From contig JAFAGI010000011.1 in the NCBI GenBank assembly GCA_023422835.1, positions 1-64,000 on the forward strand: a stretch of 64,000 nt of DNA. Direction: 5' to 3'. Under the pieces are notes generated by a model. That model saw only the letters and a program-made list of their open reading frames with translations, did no database searches and had not been told where the DNA came from. This document shows positions 26,826 to 36,083 of the stretch, piece by piece (position 1 is the stretch's first letter; every line of letters starts with the position of its first letter). Position numbers and translations under genes: made by a program. This DNA comes from Bacteroidota bacterium. GTDB taxonomy: Bacteria; Bacteroidota; Bacteroidia; Chitinophagales; Chitinophagaceae.

Positions 26826-29315
26826 TCATAACCCCTCCAGGATTTCCATCAGATGCGCTTCTGTCTGCACCAGCACATCGCGGGGTTTGCTGCCCTGTGA
26901 TTTGCCTACAATGCCCGCCATTTCCAGCTGGTCCATGATCCTGCCTGCGCGGTTGTAGCCCAGCTTCATTTTGCGCTGAATCAGCGAGGTGCTGCCTACC
27001 TGGTTGGCTACGATCAGTTTGGCGGCTTCATCAAAGAGCGAATCCCTGTCGCTCAGGTCAGCGCCGTTGCCAGCCAGTTCTTTATCGTCTACATATTCAG
27101 GGAGCAGGTAAGGCTCGGTGTACCCTTGTTGCTCGCCGATAAAATGTACAATTTTATCTACCTCGGGCGTATCTACAAATGCACATTGCAGTCGGGTGAT
27201 AGCGCCGTTGTAGCTGATAAGCATATCTCCTTTGCCGATCAGTTGTTCAGCGCCGCCCGCATCCAGGATGGTACGGCTGTCTATCTTGGAAGAAACTTTA
27301 AATGCGATGCGCGCAGGAAAGTTTGCTTTAATAATCCCTGTGATAATGTTTACAGACGGGCGTTGCGTGGCAATGATCAGGTGTATGCCCACGGCGCGTG
27401 CCAGTTGTGCCAGGCGTGCTATTGGCAGCTCTATTTCTTTGCCGGCAGTCATGATCAGGTCGGCAAATTCATCTATTACCAGCACAATGAATGGCAGGAA
27501 CTGGTGCCCTTTTTCGGGGTTAAGCCTGCGCTTTACAAACTTCTCGTTGTATTCTTTTATGTTGCGGCAGGCGGCTTCTTTTAGCAGGTCGTAGCGGTTG
27601 TCCATTTCAATGCATAAGGCATTCAGGGAGGTCACCACTTTTTTGGTGTCGGTGATGATGGCTTCGTCTTCCCCCGGCAGCTTGGCAAGAAAATGATTTT
27701 CTATTAAACGGTAAATACTTAGTTCAACTTTTTTAGGGTCTACCAGTACGAACTTCAGTTGCGACGGATGTTTTTTGTAGAGCAGTGAGATCAGAAGCGA
27801 ATTGATGCCGACGGATTTTCCCTGGCCTGTAGCGCCTGCCATAAGCAGGTGCGGCATACTGGCAAGGTCTACAATAAAGTTTTCATTATTAATCTTTTTG
27901 CCAATAGCAATCGGCAATGAAAAATTATTGTGCTGAAATTTTTCTGATGAGATCAAAGCGCGCATGCTCACTGTGGTCTTGTTCACATTCGGCACTTCAA
28001 TGCCAATGGTGCCGCGGCCGGGTATAGGCGCAATGATGCGGATGCCCAGCGCTGCAAGGCTCAGCGCAATATCATCTTCCAGGTTTTTAATGCGTGAAAT
28101 TCTTACACCAGGTGCAGGAACAATTTCATAAAGCGTTACGGTTGGGCCCACAGTGGCTGAAATACGCTGAATCTGTATATCGTAGTTTTTCAGCGTGTTG
28201 ATGATCTGGTTTTTATTTTCTTCCAGCTCTTCCTTATCCATAATCACTTTTTCGGTACCGTGCAGCTCAAGCATATCCAGCTCGGGATATTTATAATTGC
28301 GCAGGTCAAGTGTGGGTTCGTAATCGCCCTTTACCTCTATCCTGGCAGTTTTTTCTTCTTTGCCAATAATTATTTCTGAAGGAATGTTTTCGTTGTTTTT
28401 GGTAAGTTCCAAGTCAGGAATATCTTCTGCCTGCACGGGCTTGGTGGGCGTCATGGGCACTCTCGGTACAATATCTTCAGTAAGCTCAGGCTCTTCAGTC
28501 AGGATAAACTGCTCTTCCTCCTCGTTGTTTTCCATTAATTCTTCTTCCTCATCTTCATCTATCAACGTAAATTCTCCGCTATCGTCTTCAGCAGGTGTTT
28601 TGGGCATGATCACCGCAACGCCTTTTTTATGTGTATCATTGTTTGTCTCCAGGCTTTCATCGATAAATAATTTGGCCTCATCGGCCTCAGCAGGCGTTGC
28701 AGTGTCATTTTCTTCCAAAGAACCATTGGTTGCTTTTCGCTTTTTTCCAGCAGCAAATTTTAATGAGGGGTTCATCTGCCAGATTACGTAAAACAGGCCG
28801 ACGGTAATCAACAGAATCATGGTGCCCAGTTTGCCTATCCATTTTATCAGCCAGTCTTTTACCAGGTCGCCGGTAGCGCCGCCCCAGGAGAATTCTGCTC
28901 CCTGCGTAAAGAAAGCCAGCGAAATACTGATTACCAGCAGGCCTGCAACGATATATTTAAAAGTTCTCCACAGCCTGAAAACTCTTTTGCCTGCAAACAG
29001 GTTGATTCCCATGGCAAAAAAGAACATGGTAATGAGAAAAGCTGCAATGCCAAAGCCATTATAGATCAATGAATGGCCTGTGTATGCACCCAGCACGCCA
29101 AAGAGGTTTTCTACCTCTGCATCCTTTACGCTAAAAACCTTTACACCATATCGCTGCACAATATCCTGGTCTTCGCGCCAGGTAGAAATATAAGAAGCCA
29201 GTGAGATAAAAAGAAATAAGCCTATAAGTATACTTAATATGCTCAGTGTTAGTTTAAGCCTGTTATCTTTTGGTGTATCGGTTACAGGAATTTCTTCCTT
29301 AGGTATATTTGCCAT
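26826..29315 (-). CDS. ftsK: DNA translocase FtsK
   Basis: The 829-residue protein pumps DNA at the division septum and helps resolve chromosomes. Four N-terminal membrane segments (residues about 25-180) anchor it. A long acidic linker (about 190-330, rich in Glu and Asp) follows. The motor has Walker A GATGQGKSVG at 494-503 and Walker B VLVIDEFADL. The C-terminal winged-helix gamma domain (LIQRKMKLGYNRAGRIMDQL) reads orientation sequences. The protein is full length and monocistronic, with its own promoter box upstream. Confidence 0.96.
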   Translation of the reverse strand: MANIPKEEIPVTDTPKDNRLKLTLSILSILIGLFLFISLASYISTWREDQDIVQRYGVKVFSVKDAEVENLFGVLGAYTGHSLIYNGFGIAAFLITMFFFAMGINLFAGKRVFRLWRTFKYIVAGLLVISISLAFFTQGAEFSWGGATGDLVKDWLIKWIGKLGTMILLITVGLFYVIWQMNPSLKFAAGKKRKATNGSLEENDTATPAEADEAKLFIDESLETNNDTHKKGVAVIMPKTPAEDDSGEFTLIDEDEEEELMENNEEEEQFILTEEPELTEDIVPRVPMTPTKPVQAEDIPDLELTKNNENIPSEIIIGKEEKTARIEVKGDYEPTLDLRNYKYPELDMLELHGTEKVIMDKEELEENKNQIINTLKNYDIQIQRISATVGPTVTLYEIVPAPGVRISRIKNLEDDIALSLAALGIRIIAPIPGRGTIGIEVPNVNKTTVSMRALISSEKFQHNNFSLPIAIGKKINNENFIVDLASMPHLLMAGATGQGKSVGINSLLISLLYKKHPSQLKFVLVDPKKVELSIYRLIENHFLAKLPGEDEAIITDTKKVVTSLNALCIEMDNRYDLLKEAACRNIKEYNEKFVKRRLNPEKGHQFLPFIVLVIDEFADLIMTAGKEIELPIARLAQLARAVGIHLIIATQRPSVNIITGIIKANFPARIAFKVSSKIDSRTILDAGGAEQLIGKGDMLISYNGAITRLQCAFVDTPEVDKIVHFIGEQQGYTEPYLLPEYVDDKELAGNGADLSDRDSLFDEAAKLIVANQVGSTSLIQRKMKLGYNRAGRIMDQLEMAGIVGKSQGSKPRDVLVQTEAHLMEILEGL

Positions 29316-29349
29316 TTGCCTGTAATAATAAAATAAATTTTCCTACCTG

Positions 29350-29357
29350 CAAAAGTA
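29350..29357 (-). promoter_or_regulatory. -7 box of ftsK
   Basis: The minus strand reads TACTTTTG, a match to TAnnTTTG, 34 bases before the ftsK ATG. Confidence 0.5.
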
Positions 29358-29409
29358 AATGAAAAGTTGAAAGTATCCTTAGCACTAAACTGTTTTAGCA
29401 ATTATCAGG

Positions 29410-29417
29410 TATATTTG
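29410..29417 (+). promoter_or_regulatory. -7 box of the thioesterase gene
   Basis: TATATTTG matches TAnnTTTG and ends 18 bases before the ATG at 29436. It lies inside the longer in-frame reading that starts at a TTG at 29367, which is therefore unlikely. Confidence 0.6.
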
Positions 29418-29435
29418 CTGAAAAATAACCTGTTG

Positions 29436-29945
29436 ATGAATGCACGTACTGCTGCCGAAAGCCTGACCATCATGAGTGAGCTTGTTTTGCCCGGGCATAC
29501 TAACCCGTTTGATAATTTACTGGGGGGGCAATTGATGTATTGGATGGATATTGCCGCTGCCATCTGCGCTGTAAGGCACAGCGGTATGCCAAGCATGACA
29601 GTAAGCGTAGACAACCTGAGTTTTAAAACACAGGTGAAGCGTGGCTCTACAGTTACTATTGAAGCTAAAGTTACACGTGCATTTACCTCATCCATGGAAA
29701 TACACATTCAGGCGTGGACTGCTTACCTTGACCATACGGCCAGAGAGCTGAGCAATGAAGCCTATTTTACTTTTGTAGCATTGGATGCTGAAGGCAAGCC
29801 TGCAAAGGTTCCCGAGCTGATACCTGAAACCGAGCAGGAAAAAATATTGTACCAGGGCGCAATGCGAAGGCGTCAACTGCGGCTGATACTATCGGGCAAA
29901 ATGAAAGCAGACGATGCACAGGAGCTCAAAGAGATATTTAAATAG
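29436..29945 (+). CDS. Acyl-CoA thioesterase, hotdog fold (YciA/BACH type)
   Basis: The 169-residue protein has the hotdog-fold signature: NPFDNLLGGQLMYWMDIAAAICAVRHSG (helix and acidic active-site Asp), then SVDNLSFKTQVKRGSTVTIEAKV. It would hydrolyse acyl-CoA to free acid and CoA in the cytoplasm; chain preference is not evident. The C-terminal tail (RRRQLRLILSGKMKADDAQELKEIF) is helical and basic. The start at 29436 agrees with the promoter position and with the usual family N-terminus. The UbiD-like gene begins 48 bases later. Confidence 0.87.
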   Translation: MNARTAAESLTIMSELVLPGHTNPFDNLLGGQLMYWMDIAAAICAVRHSGMPSMTVSVDNLSFKTQVKRGSTVTIEAKVTRAFTSSMEIHIQAWTAYLDHTARELSNEAYFTFVALDAEGKPAKVPELIPETEQEKILYQGAMRRRQLRLILSGKMKADDAQELKEIFK

Positions 29946-29993
29946 AAAAATGCTGCAACTCTAACAGGGCTACAGATAAACTATGAACGCAAG

Positions 29994-31826
29994 ATGTATA
30001 AAAGTTTAGAAGAATGCTTACTGGACCTGGAAAAAAATCACCAGCTCGTCCGGGTAAAAGAAGAGGTGGATCCTTACCTGGAAATGGCAGCTATCCAGCT
30101 TCGTATGTACGAAGCCAAAGGCCCAGCTTTACTATTTGAAAATGTAAAAGGTACCCAATTCCGCTGTGCCGCCAATATTTTCGGCACCTTGGAGAGGAGT
30201 AAGTTTCTCTTTCGTGATGCTTTGAAAAAAGTTCAAAATATTATTGCCCTGCGGGAAAATCCCATTAACGCAATTAAAAGCCCGCTGAAAAATATAGGCA
30301 GCGGACTGGCTGCTATCAACGCTTTGCCCCTGAAAACATCTGCCGGCAAAGGCAGGTTCAGGGAAATAAAGATTAGCGACCTGCCGCAGATACACCACTG
30401 GCAGATGGATGGTGGAGCTTACATTACGTTGCCGCAGGTTTATACAGAAAATATCGATAAACCAGGTATAATGCATTCCAACCTGGGCATGTATCGCATT
30501 CAGTTGTCAGGCAATGAGTTTGTTGCTGACAAAGAAATAGGCTTGCATTACCAAATTCATCGCGGCATAGGTGTGCATCAGTCGCTCACCAATAAATACA
30601 ACCAGCCGCTGAAAGTGAGCATATTTGTTGGAGGGCCGCCTGCACACACGCTTTCAGCAGTAATGCCCCTGCCGGAAGGACTGAGCGAAATCTTATTTGC
30701 CGGCTTGCTGGGCGGCAGGCGTTTCAGGTATTTTTATGAAGACGGTTTCTGCATCAGCGCAGATGCGGATTTTGTTATTACAGGTGAGATCTATCCGGAA
30801 GAAGTAAAACCCGAAGGGCCTTTCGGCGACCATTACGGTTATTACAGTCTCAAACACGATTTTCCTTTGATGCGCGTACGTAAAGTATACGCCAAAGAGC
30901 ATGCTATCTGGCCATACACGGTTGTAGGCAGGCCGCCGCAGGAAGATACCAGCTTCGGGCAGTTGATCCACGAGATCACAGGCGATGCCATAGGGCAGGA
31001 AGTACCCGGCCTGAAAGAAGTGCATGCCGTAGATGCTGCAGGTGTACACCCTTTACTGCTTGCTATCGGCGAAGAACGGTACACGCCATTCTATGGCAAC
31101 AAAGAACCGCTGGAATTGTTGACCATAGCCAACCGTACGCTTGGCACCGGACAGCTGAGTCTGGCCAAGTACCTGTTCTTAACAGCAGACAAGAAAAATA
31201 TATTAAGCACACATCATGTAGAAGATTACCTGCAATATATTTTTGAAAGGATCGATCTTGCCAGAGACCTGCATTTCTTTACCGAAACTACCATTGATAC
31301 GCTGGATTATACAGGCACAAAATTAAACCACGGAAGTAAAGTTGCTTTTGTGGTACATGCCGATAAAAGGCGAGCGTTGTGTAAAGAAGTTCCTGTATGT
31401 TTAAAGGAAATGAATAATGAATTCTATAATCCGCAACTTGTAATGCCCGGCATTATTGCTTTACAGGCAAATCAATTCAGCAATTATGATACTGCTGAAA
31501 AAGAAATGGGCAGATTGAATGATGCATTGAAAGATAAAAAAGAATTAGGTTCAACTGGCCTGATAGTGATTTGCGATGACAGCCCCTTTACGGCTGAGCA
31601 TACTGATAACTTTGTATGGGTAACTTTCACACGCAGCAATCCCTCTCACGATATATATGGTATCAACAGCTTTATTAAATTCAAACATTTCGGCTGTGAC
31701 GGTCCCCTGGTAATTGATGCCAGGAAAAAACCCCATCATGCGCCTGAACTGGTCATAGACGAACAAACAGCAAAAAATATTAACAGGCTCTGGCAGAAAG
31801 GCGGCAGCCTGTATGGAATACAATAA
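29994..31826 (+). CDS. UbiD-family decarboxylase
   Basis: The 610-residue protein belongs to the prenylated-FMN-dependent UbiD family. The signature region GEIYPEEVKPEGPFGDHYGYY (about 262-282) holds the acidic catalytic residues and metal ligands, and the N-terminal half has the flavin-binding split-barrel. The family decarboxylates aromatic or unsaturated acids, for example in quinone synthesis. The length (610) is greater than E. coli UbiD (about 497), as in many Bacteroidota members. No ubiX is in the window. comB begins 5 bases after its stop, so the two are co-transcribed. Confidence 0.88.
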   Translation: MYKSLEECLLDLEKNHQLVRVKEEVDPYLEMAAIQLRMYEAKGPALLFENVKGTQFRCAANIFGTLERSKFLFRDALKKVQNIIALRENPINAIKSPLKNIGSGLAAINALPLKTSAGKGRFREIKISDLPQIHHWQMDGGAYITLPQVYTENIDKPGIMHSNLGMYRIQLSGNEFVADKEIGLHYQIHRGIGVHQSLTNKYNQPLKVSIFVGGPPAHTLSAVMPLPEGLSEILFAGLLGGRRFRYFYEDGFCISADADFVITGEIYPEEVKPEGPFGDHYGYYSLKHDFPLMRVRKVYAKEHAIWPYTVVGRPPQEDTSFGQLIHEITGDAIGQEVPGLKEVHAVDAAGVHPLLLAIGEERYTPFYGNKEPLELLTIANRTLGTGQLSLAKYLFLTADKKNILSTHHVEDYLQYIFERIDLARDLHFFTETTIDTLDYTGTKLNHGSKVAFVVHADKRRALCKEVPVCLKEMNNEFYNPQLVMPGIIALQANQFSNYDTAEKEMGRLNDALKDKKELGSTGLIVICDDSPFTAEHTDNFVWVTFTRSNPSHDIYGINSFIKFKHFGCDGPLVIDARKKPHHAPELVIDEQTAKNINRLWQKGGSLYGIQ

Positions 31827-31831
31827 AATTT

Positions 31832-32572
31832 ATGGATAAAAAACCAACACTGTTTACAGTACTTTCACCCAAACTTACAGACCTCTACAATCTTGATGGA
31901 TGCATCGTTGTAATCATTGACGTATTCAGGGCTACTTCCACCATTGCATCAGCTTTATACAACGGCGCCGAGAGGGTAATACCGGTAGCGCAGGTAGATT
32001 CGTGTATAGAAATTGGTAAAGAACTAAATGCCATTACTGCAGGAGAGCGCGACGGTAAAATCATTGAAGGACTGCTGCATGGTAACTCGCCCCTGGAATA
32101 CAGCCGGGAATTTATTGAAAATAAAACATTGGTACTTACCACCACCAATGGCACACAAATGCTTCACCTGGCGCTGGAACGGGGAGCAGACGAAATTATT
32201 ACCGGCTCGTTTCCCAACTTAAACAGTGTATGCGCGCATTTAAAGTTGCGCAGGAAGAACGTGATACTGGCATGCTCCGGCTGGAAAAACCGGTTTAATA
32301 TGGAGGATACACTGTTTGCGGGAGCGGTTATAGACAACGTAAAAGATTTTTTTGAAATTCATTGTGATAGCAGTCTTATGGCACAAAATTTGTTTAAAGT
32401 TCAAAAAAAGGATTTAAAAACTTTTGCTGCTTTAACAACACATTGGCATCGTTTAGCAAAATATGGTTTAGAAAACGATATGCTGTATTGCCTTTCTGAA
32501 AATGTTGCAGATGTTTTGCCTTTTTACGATAAAACAAATCAGTGTTTATATTCTAAAACAAATATTGACTAA
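31832..32572 (+). CDS. comB: 2-phosphosulfolactate phosphatase-like protein
   Basis: The 246-residue protein has the ComB motifs VIIDVFRATSTIASALYNGA near 26-45, GERDGKIIEG near 72, TTTNGTQML near 103, and ACSGWKNRFNMEDTLFAGAV near 150. The Mg-dependent family removes phosphate from 2-phosphosulfolactate, a step of coenzyme M synthesis in methanogens and of sulfolactate formation in bacteria. None of the other coenzyme M genes are visible here. In Bacteroidota a link to sulfonate or sulfonolipid metabolism is possible but not shown. It is translationally close to the UbiD gene (5-base gap). Confidence 0.85.
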   Translation: MDKKPTLFTVLSPKLTDLYNLDGCIVVIIDVFRATSTIASALYNGAERVIPVAQVDSCIEIGKELNAITAGERDGKIIEGLLHGNSPLEYSREFIENKTLVLTTTNGTQMLHLALERGADEIITGSFPNLNSVCAHLKLRRKNVILACSGWKNRFNMEDTLFAGAVIDNVKDFFEIHCDSSLMAQNLFKVQKKDLKTFAALTTHWHRLAKYGLENDMLYCLSENVADVLPFYDKTNQCLYSKTNID

Positions 32573-32591
32573 CAAATTAAAAAAAAACAAA

Positions 32592-33059
32592 ATGAAGAAA
32601 TTATTCGTTGGAGCTTTTATCCTGGGAGCAGCCATTTTGGGGTCGAATCAGGCATCTGCACAAAGTTATAAAACAGCAGGTGGATTATTTGTAGATTTCG
32701 GTGATGGTACTACCGCTGTAGGTCCCGCCCTGAAACAATCTATCGGCGGACCCAATGCATTACAGGGCATGGTGTTATTTGCTGATAATACTGTAATTCT
32801 TGGCGGTGAATATTCTTACAACAAATCTATCCCGGGAGCAAATGGATTAGACTGGAACATAGGTTTTGGTCCGCAAGTGTTGATAGGTAAGGATAATTCA
32901 GCATTTGCTATCAGGCCTACATTAGGTTTGGAATATACTATTCCGAGCGCGCCTATTAATATCGGGTTAGACTGGCGTCCTCTATGGGCATTGAGTGATG
33001 GCTCTAATTTTGAAGCCGGCCGTTTCGGACTTGGTTTGAGGTATATTTTTAAAAGATAA
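32592..33059 (+). CDS. Small outer-membrane beta-barrel protein
   Basis: The 155-residue protein starts at an ATG preceded by an A-rich leader. It has a signal peptide ending in ASAQ near residue 24. The mature part is short, glycine-rich and strand-forming (for example GGLFVDFGDGTTAVGPAL, WNIGFGPQVLIG, FGLGLRYIFKR). It ends in an amphipathic last strand, so an 8-strand barrel is likely. A longer in-frame reading begins inside comB but lacks a signal peptide. A strong terminator follows. The function is unknown. Confidence 0.75.
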   Translation: MKKLFVGAFILGAAILGSNQASAQSYKTAGGLFVDFGDGTTAVGPALKQSIGGPNALQGMVLFADNTVILGGEYSYNKSIPGANGLDWNIGFGPQVLIGKDNSAFAIRPTLGLEYTIPSAPINIGLDWRPLWALSDGSNFEAGRFGLGLRYIFKR

Positions 33060-33082
33060 ACTTCCATTAAACTATTACTCAG

Positions 33083-33107
33083 AGCGGGCTATTATGCCCG
33101 CTTTTTG
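33083..33107 (+). terminator. Terminator after the small barrel gene
   Basis: AGCGGGC pairs perfectly with GCCCGCT across a TATTAT loop and is followed by a T run. Confidence 0.88.
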
Positions 33108-33140
33108 TTTATGTTTAATTTTTTATGCGCTGAAATTATT

Positions 33141-33148
33141 TACTTTTG
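33141..33148 (+). promoter_or_regulatory. -7 box of rimO (leaderless start)
   Basis: TACTTTTG matches TAnnTTTG and ends only 6 bases before the rimO ATG at 33155, so transcription would begin at or next to the start codon. Confidence 0.6.
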
Positions 33149-33154
33149 CAGTTA

Positions 33155-34477
33155 ATGAGATCAAAAACATTAAACAAAGATAAAGTCAATATCATAACGC
33201 TGGGTTGCAGCAAAAACCTGGTTGACAGTGAAGTGCTGAGCGGGCAACTAAAAGCTAACGATATTGATGTGGTACATGAAAACAAACACCACGACCATAA
33301 TATTGTAATCGTAAATACCTGCGGGTTTATAGATAAGGCCAAGGAAGAAAGCATCAATACCATATTGGAGCAGGTTGATCTCAAAGATAAAGGAAAGCTT
33401 GATAAAGTGTATGTTTCAGGCTGCCTCAGCGCCCGCTACAAAGATGTGCTGGAAGAAGAAATTCCCGGTGTGGATGCCTGGTTTGGTACTATGGAGCTGC
33501 CGCTTATATTGCAAAAATTTAATGCAGATTATAAAACAGAATTATTAGGCGAACGCCTGCTGAGTACGCCCACTCATTATGCCTATTTAAAAATAAGCGA
33601 GGGCTGCAACCGTACCTGTACCTTCTGTGCCATTCCGCTAATGCGCGGCACACACATAAGCAAACCTATGGAGCAGGTAGTGGAAGAGGCCAGAACGCTG
33701 GTAAAAAGAGGCGTTAAGGAGATAATGGTGATAGCGCAGGAGCTTACTTATTATGGACTTGATCTTTATAAAGAACGCAAGCTGGCAGAATTGCTGAGCA
33801 GGCTGTCTGATGTGGATGGTCTTGAATGGATCAGGCTGCATTATGCCTACCCTAATAAATTTCCTATGGATGTACTGGATGTAATGCGCGAAAGAAAAAA
33901 CATTTGCAACTACCTGGACATGCCATTACAACATGCCAGCAACAACATGCTGAAAGCAATGAAGCGCCAGAGTACACGCGAAGAAATGGAACAGCTGGTA
34001 AAAGCTATCCGCGAAAAAAATCCTGATATTTGCCTGCGTACCACACTCATTACCGGCTTCCCGGGAGAAACGCTGGAAGATGTGGAAGAGTTAAAAGACT
34101 TCCTGGTTAAAAATGAATTTGACAGGGTAGGGATCTTTACCTACAGCCATGAAGAAAACACATCGGCTTACGGCCTGGAAGACAATGTTCCGGAAGAAGA
34201 AAAACGCAGGCGTGCAGAAGATATTATGTCGGTACAGCAGGAGATAAGCCTGGATAAAAATTTAGAAAAAATAGGCAAAGTATTCAAAGTGATGGTAGAT
34301 AAAAAAGAAGCCGGCAAGTACATCGGCCGCACAGAATACGACAGTGTGGAAGTGGACAATGAAGTGATCATCAGCTCGAGACGGCCTTTAGTTATCGGCG
34401 AATTTGTGCAGGTGAAAATTACTCATGCTTATGATTACGACCTTGAAGGCGTATTGATAGAACTTTCAAATCATTAA
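33155..34477 (+). CDS. rimO: Ribosomal protein S12 methylthiotransferase
   Basis: The 440-residue radical-SAM enzyme methylthiolates the conserved Asp of ribosomal protein S12. The N-terminal UPF0004 domain has cysteines in LGCSKN, NTCGF and SGCLSARY. The radical-SAM CxxxCxxC motif is CNRTCTFCAIP near 150. A C-terminal TRAM domain (EFVQVKITHAYDYDLEGVL) binds substrate. The ATG at 33155 is set by the promoter box; the earlier in-frame TTG overlaps it. bshC follows 10 bases downstream, so the two genes form an operon. Confidence 0.95.
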   Translation: MRSKTLNKDKVNIITLGCSKNLVDSEVLSGQLKANDIDVVHENKHHDHNIVIVNTCGFIDKAKEESINTILEQVDLKDKGKLDKVYVSGCLSARYKDVLEEEIPGVDAWFGTMELPLILQKFNADYKTELLGERLLSTPTHYAYLKISEGCNRTCTFCAIPLMRGTHISKPMEQVVEEARTLVKRGVKEIMVIAQELTYYGLDLYKERKLAELLSRLSDVDGLEWIRLHYAYPNKFPMDVLDVMRERKNICNYLDMPLQHASNNMLKAMKRQSTREEMEQLVKAIREKNPDICLRTTLITGFPGETLEDVEELKDFLVKNEFDRVGIFTYSHEENTSAYGLEDNVPEEEKRRRAEDIMSVQQEISLDKNLEKIGKVFKVMVDKKEAGKYIGRTEYDSVEVDNEVIISSRRPLVIGEFVQVKITHAYDYDLEGVLIELSNH

Positions 34478-34487
34478 ACAAATTTTT

Positions 34488-36083
34488 TTGCTACAATATT
34501 TACCTTATAGCACCACAGGTTTCTTTTCAAAAACCGTAAACGATTATTTAAGTGCAAGCGCTGAGCTGCGCCGTTTTTACAGGCACGACGTGAGTTATAA
34601 CGGTGTAAAGGAAGCCATGACTTCGCGGGAATATTTTCCTACCGACAGGGATATGCTTGCCGAAGTGCTGGAAGCACAATACAGCCATTTGCAGCCGCAC
34701 GCCAGGGTTAAGGAAAATATTGCTTTACTCAAAGAAAGAAATACATTCACCATTACCACGGCACATCAGCCGAATCTATTCACCGGGCCGCTGTATTTTA
34801 TTTATAAAATAATACACACCATTAAAATTGCTGCTGATTTAAAGCTGCAGTTTCCGGCTAATAATTTTGTGCCGGTTTATTACATGGGTAGTGAAGATGC
34901 TGACCTGGATGAGCTCAACCATATTGAGATCCATGGGAAGAAATATACCTGGAACACAACACAGACGGGCGCTGTGGGCAGAATGCTGGTCGATGATGAA
35001 TTGATGGGATTAATCCGGGAAGTACATAGACAATTAGGCGTAAACCCTTTCGGCAATGAGTGGATTGATGTATTGAGCAGGGCTTACACCAAGGGTAAAA
35101 GTATACAGCAAGCCACTTTTGAGTTGGTGCATGAATTATTTGCAGCTCACGGGTTGATTGTATTGATTCCCGATAATGCCAGGTTGAAGAAAGTTTTTGA
35201 GCCGGTTGTGGAAAAGGAGTTGTTGGAGCAGTTCTCGCATCAGGCAGTAAAAAAGACGGCTGAAGCACTCAATGATGCGGGCTATAAAATACAGGCTTCA
35301 GGCAGAGAAATCAATTTATTTTACTTACTTGGAGATAAGCGCGAACGGATTGAGCCGCTTAGCGATCAATATGTGGTGAACAATATAGGCATCACTTTTT
35401 CTAAAGAAGAAATACTTCAAGAGTTGTATAACTATCCCGAACGCTTTAGTGCCAATGTGGTGTTGCGGGGGGTGTTCCAGGAAATAATTTTACCCAACAT
35501 TATTTTTGTGGGCGGCGGCGGAGAGCTGTCCTACTGGCTTGAGCTCAGGGGTGTGTTCGATAAAGTGGGGGCGCCTTACCCGATGCTTATTCTAAGAAAT
35601 TCTTATTTACTGCTAAATGAAAAGCAGCAGTCTATCATAAACAAACTACAGCTCGCTCCTGAGGACCTGTTCAAAGAAAATTTTGAGATACTAAACCTTA
35701 TTTCACAACATACAGGCCGGGCTATATCACTGAATAGCGAAATAAAGGAGCTCGAAATCTTTTATAATCATCTTCGTGAAAAAACTGCTCAGGCAGACTC
35801 TACGCTGGCTCAGCATGTGCAGGCCCTGGGAAGGCAGGCTGGTAGAAAGCTTGCAGCCTTGCAAAAGAAAATAGATAGCGCACAGCGAAAAAGGCTTGAT
35901 GCCGAGGCCAGGCAGCTAACAAAATTGAAAGAACAGTTATTTCCTCACAATTCACTCCAGGAGCGTGTGGAAAACTTTGGATCCATATATTCAGTATACG
36001 GAAAAAGTGTTTTAGATACCTTGCTGGCTGCATCTAAAACAATTGATTATGAATTTTGCCTGCTTACACTTACAAATAATTAA
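34488..36083 (+). CDS. bshC: Bacillithiol biosynthesis cysteine-adding enzyme
   Basis: The 531-residue protein matches BshC along its length: LQYLPYSTTGFFSKTVNDYL at the start, TITTAHQPNLFTGPLYFIYKI near 84-104, YYMGSEDADLDELNH near 125, and IFVGGGGELSYWLELRGVF near 340. BshC adds cysteine to glucosaminyl-malate to make bacillithiol, a low-molecular-weight thiol. The start is TTG at 34488, since no ATG fits upstream and the family N-terminus begins there. A coiled-coil segment lies near 420-490. bshA and bshB are not in the window. The 3' end overlaps the convergent M42 peptidase gene by 14 bases. Confidence 0.92.
   Translation: MLQYLPYSTTGFFSKTVNDYLSASAELRRFYRHDVSYNGVKEAMTSREYFPTDRDMLAEVLEAQYSHLQPHARVKENIALLKERNTFTITTAHQPNLFTGPLYFIYKIIHTIKIAADLKLQFPANNFVPVYYMGSEDADLDELNHIEIHGKKYTWNTTQTGAVGRMLVDDELMGLIREVHRQLGVNPFGNEWIDVLSRAYTKGKSIQQATFELVHELFAAHGLIVLIPDNARLKKVFEPVVEKELLEQFSHQAVKKTAEALNDAGYKIQASGREINLFYLLGDKRERIEPLSDQYVVNNIGITFSKEEILQELYNYPERFSANVVLRGVFQEIILPNIIFVGGGGELSYWLELRGVFDKVGAPYPMLILRNSYLLLNEKQQSIINKLQLAPEDLFKENFEILNLISQHTGRAISLNSEIKELEIFYNHLREKTAQADSTLAQHVQALGRQAGRKLAALQKKIDSAQRKRLDAEARQLTKLKEQLFPHNSLQERVENFGSIYSVYGKSVLDTLLAASKTIDYEFCLLTLTNN

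Noticed and set aside
28360..28791. 143-codon serine-rich frame opposite ftsK
   Set aside because: It mirrors the acidic Glu/Asp linker of FtsK; reverse complements of GAA/GAT codons give Ser/Ile-rich sequence.
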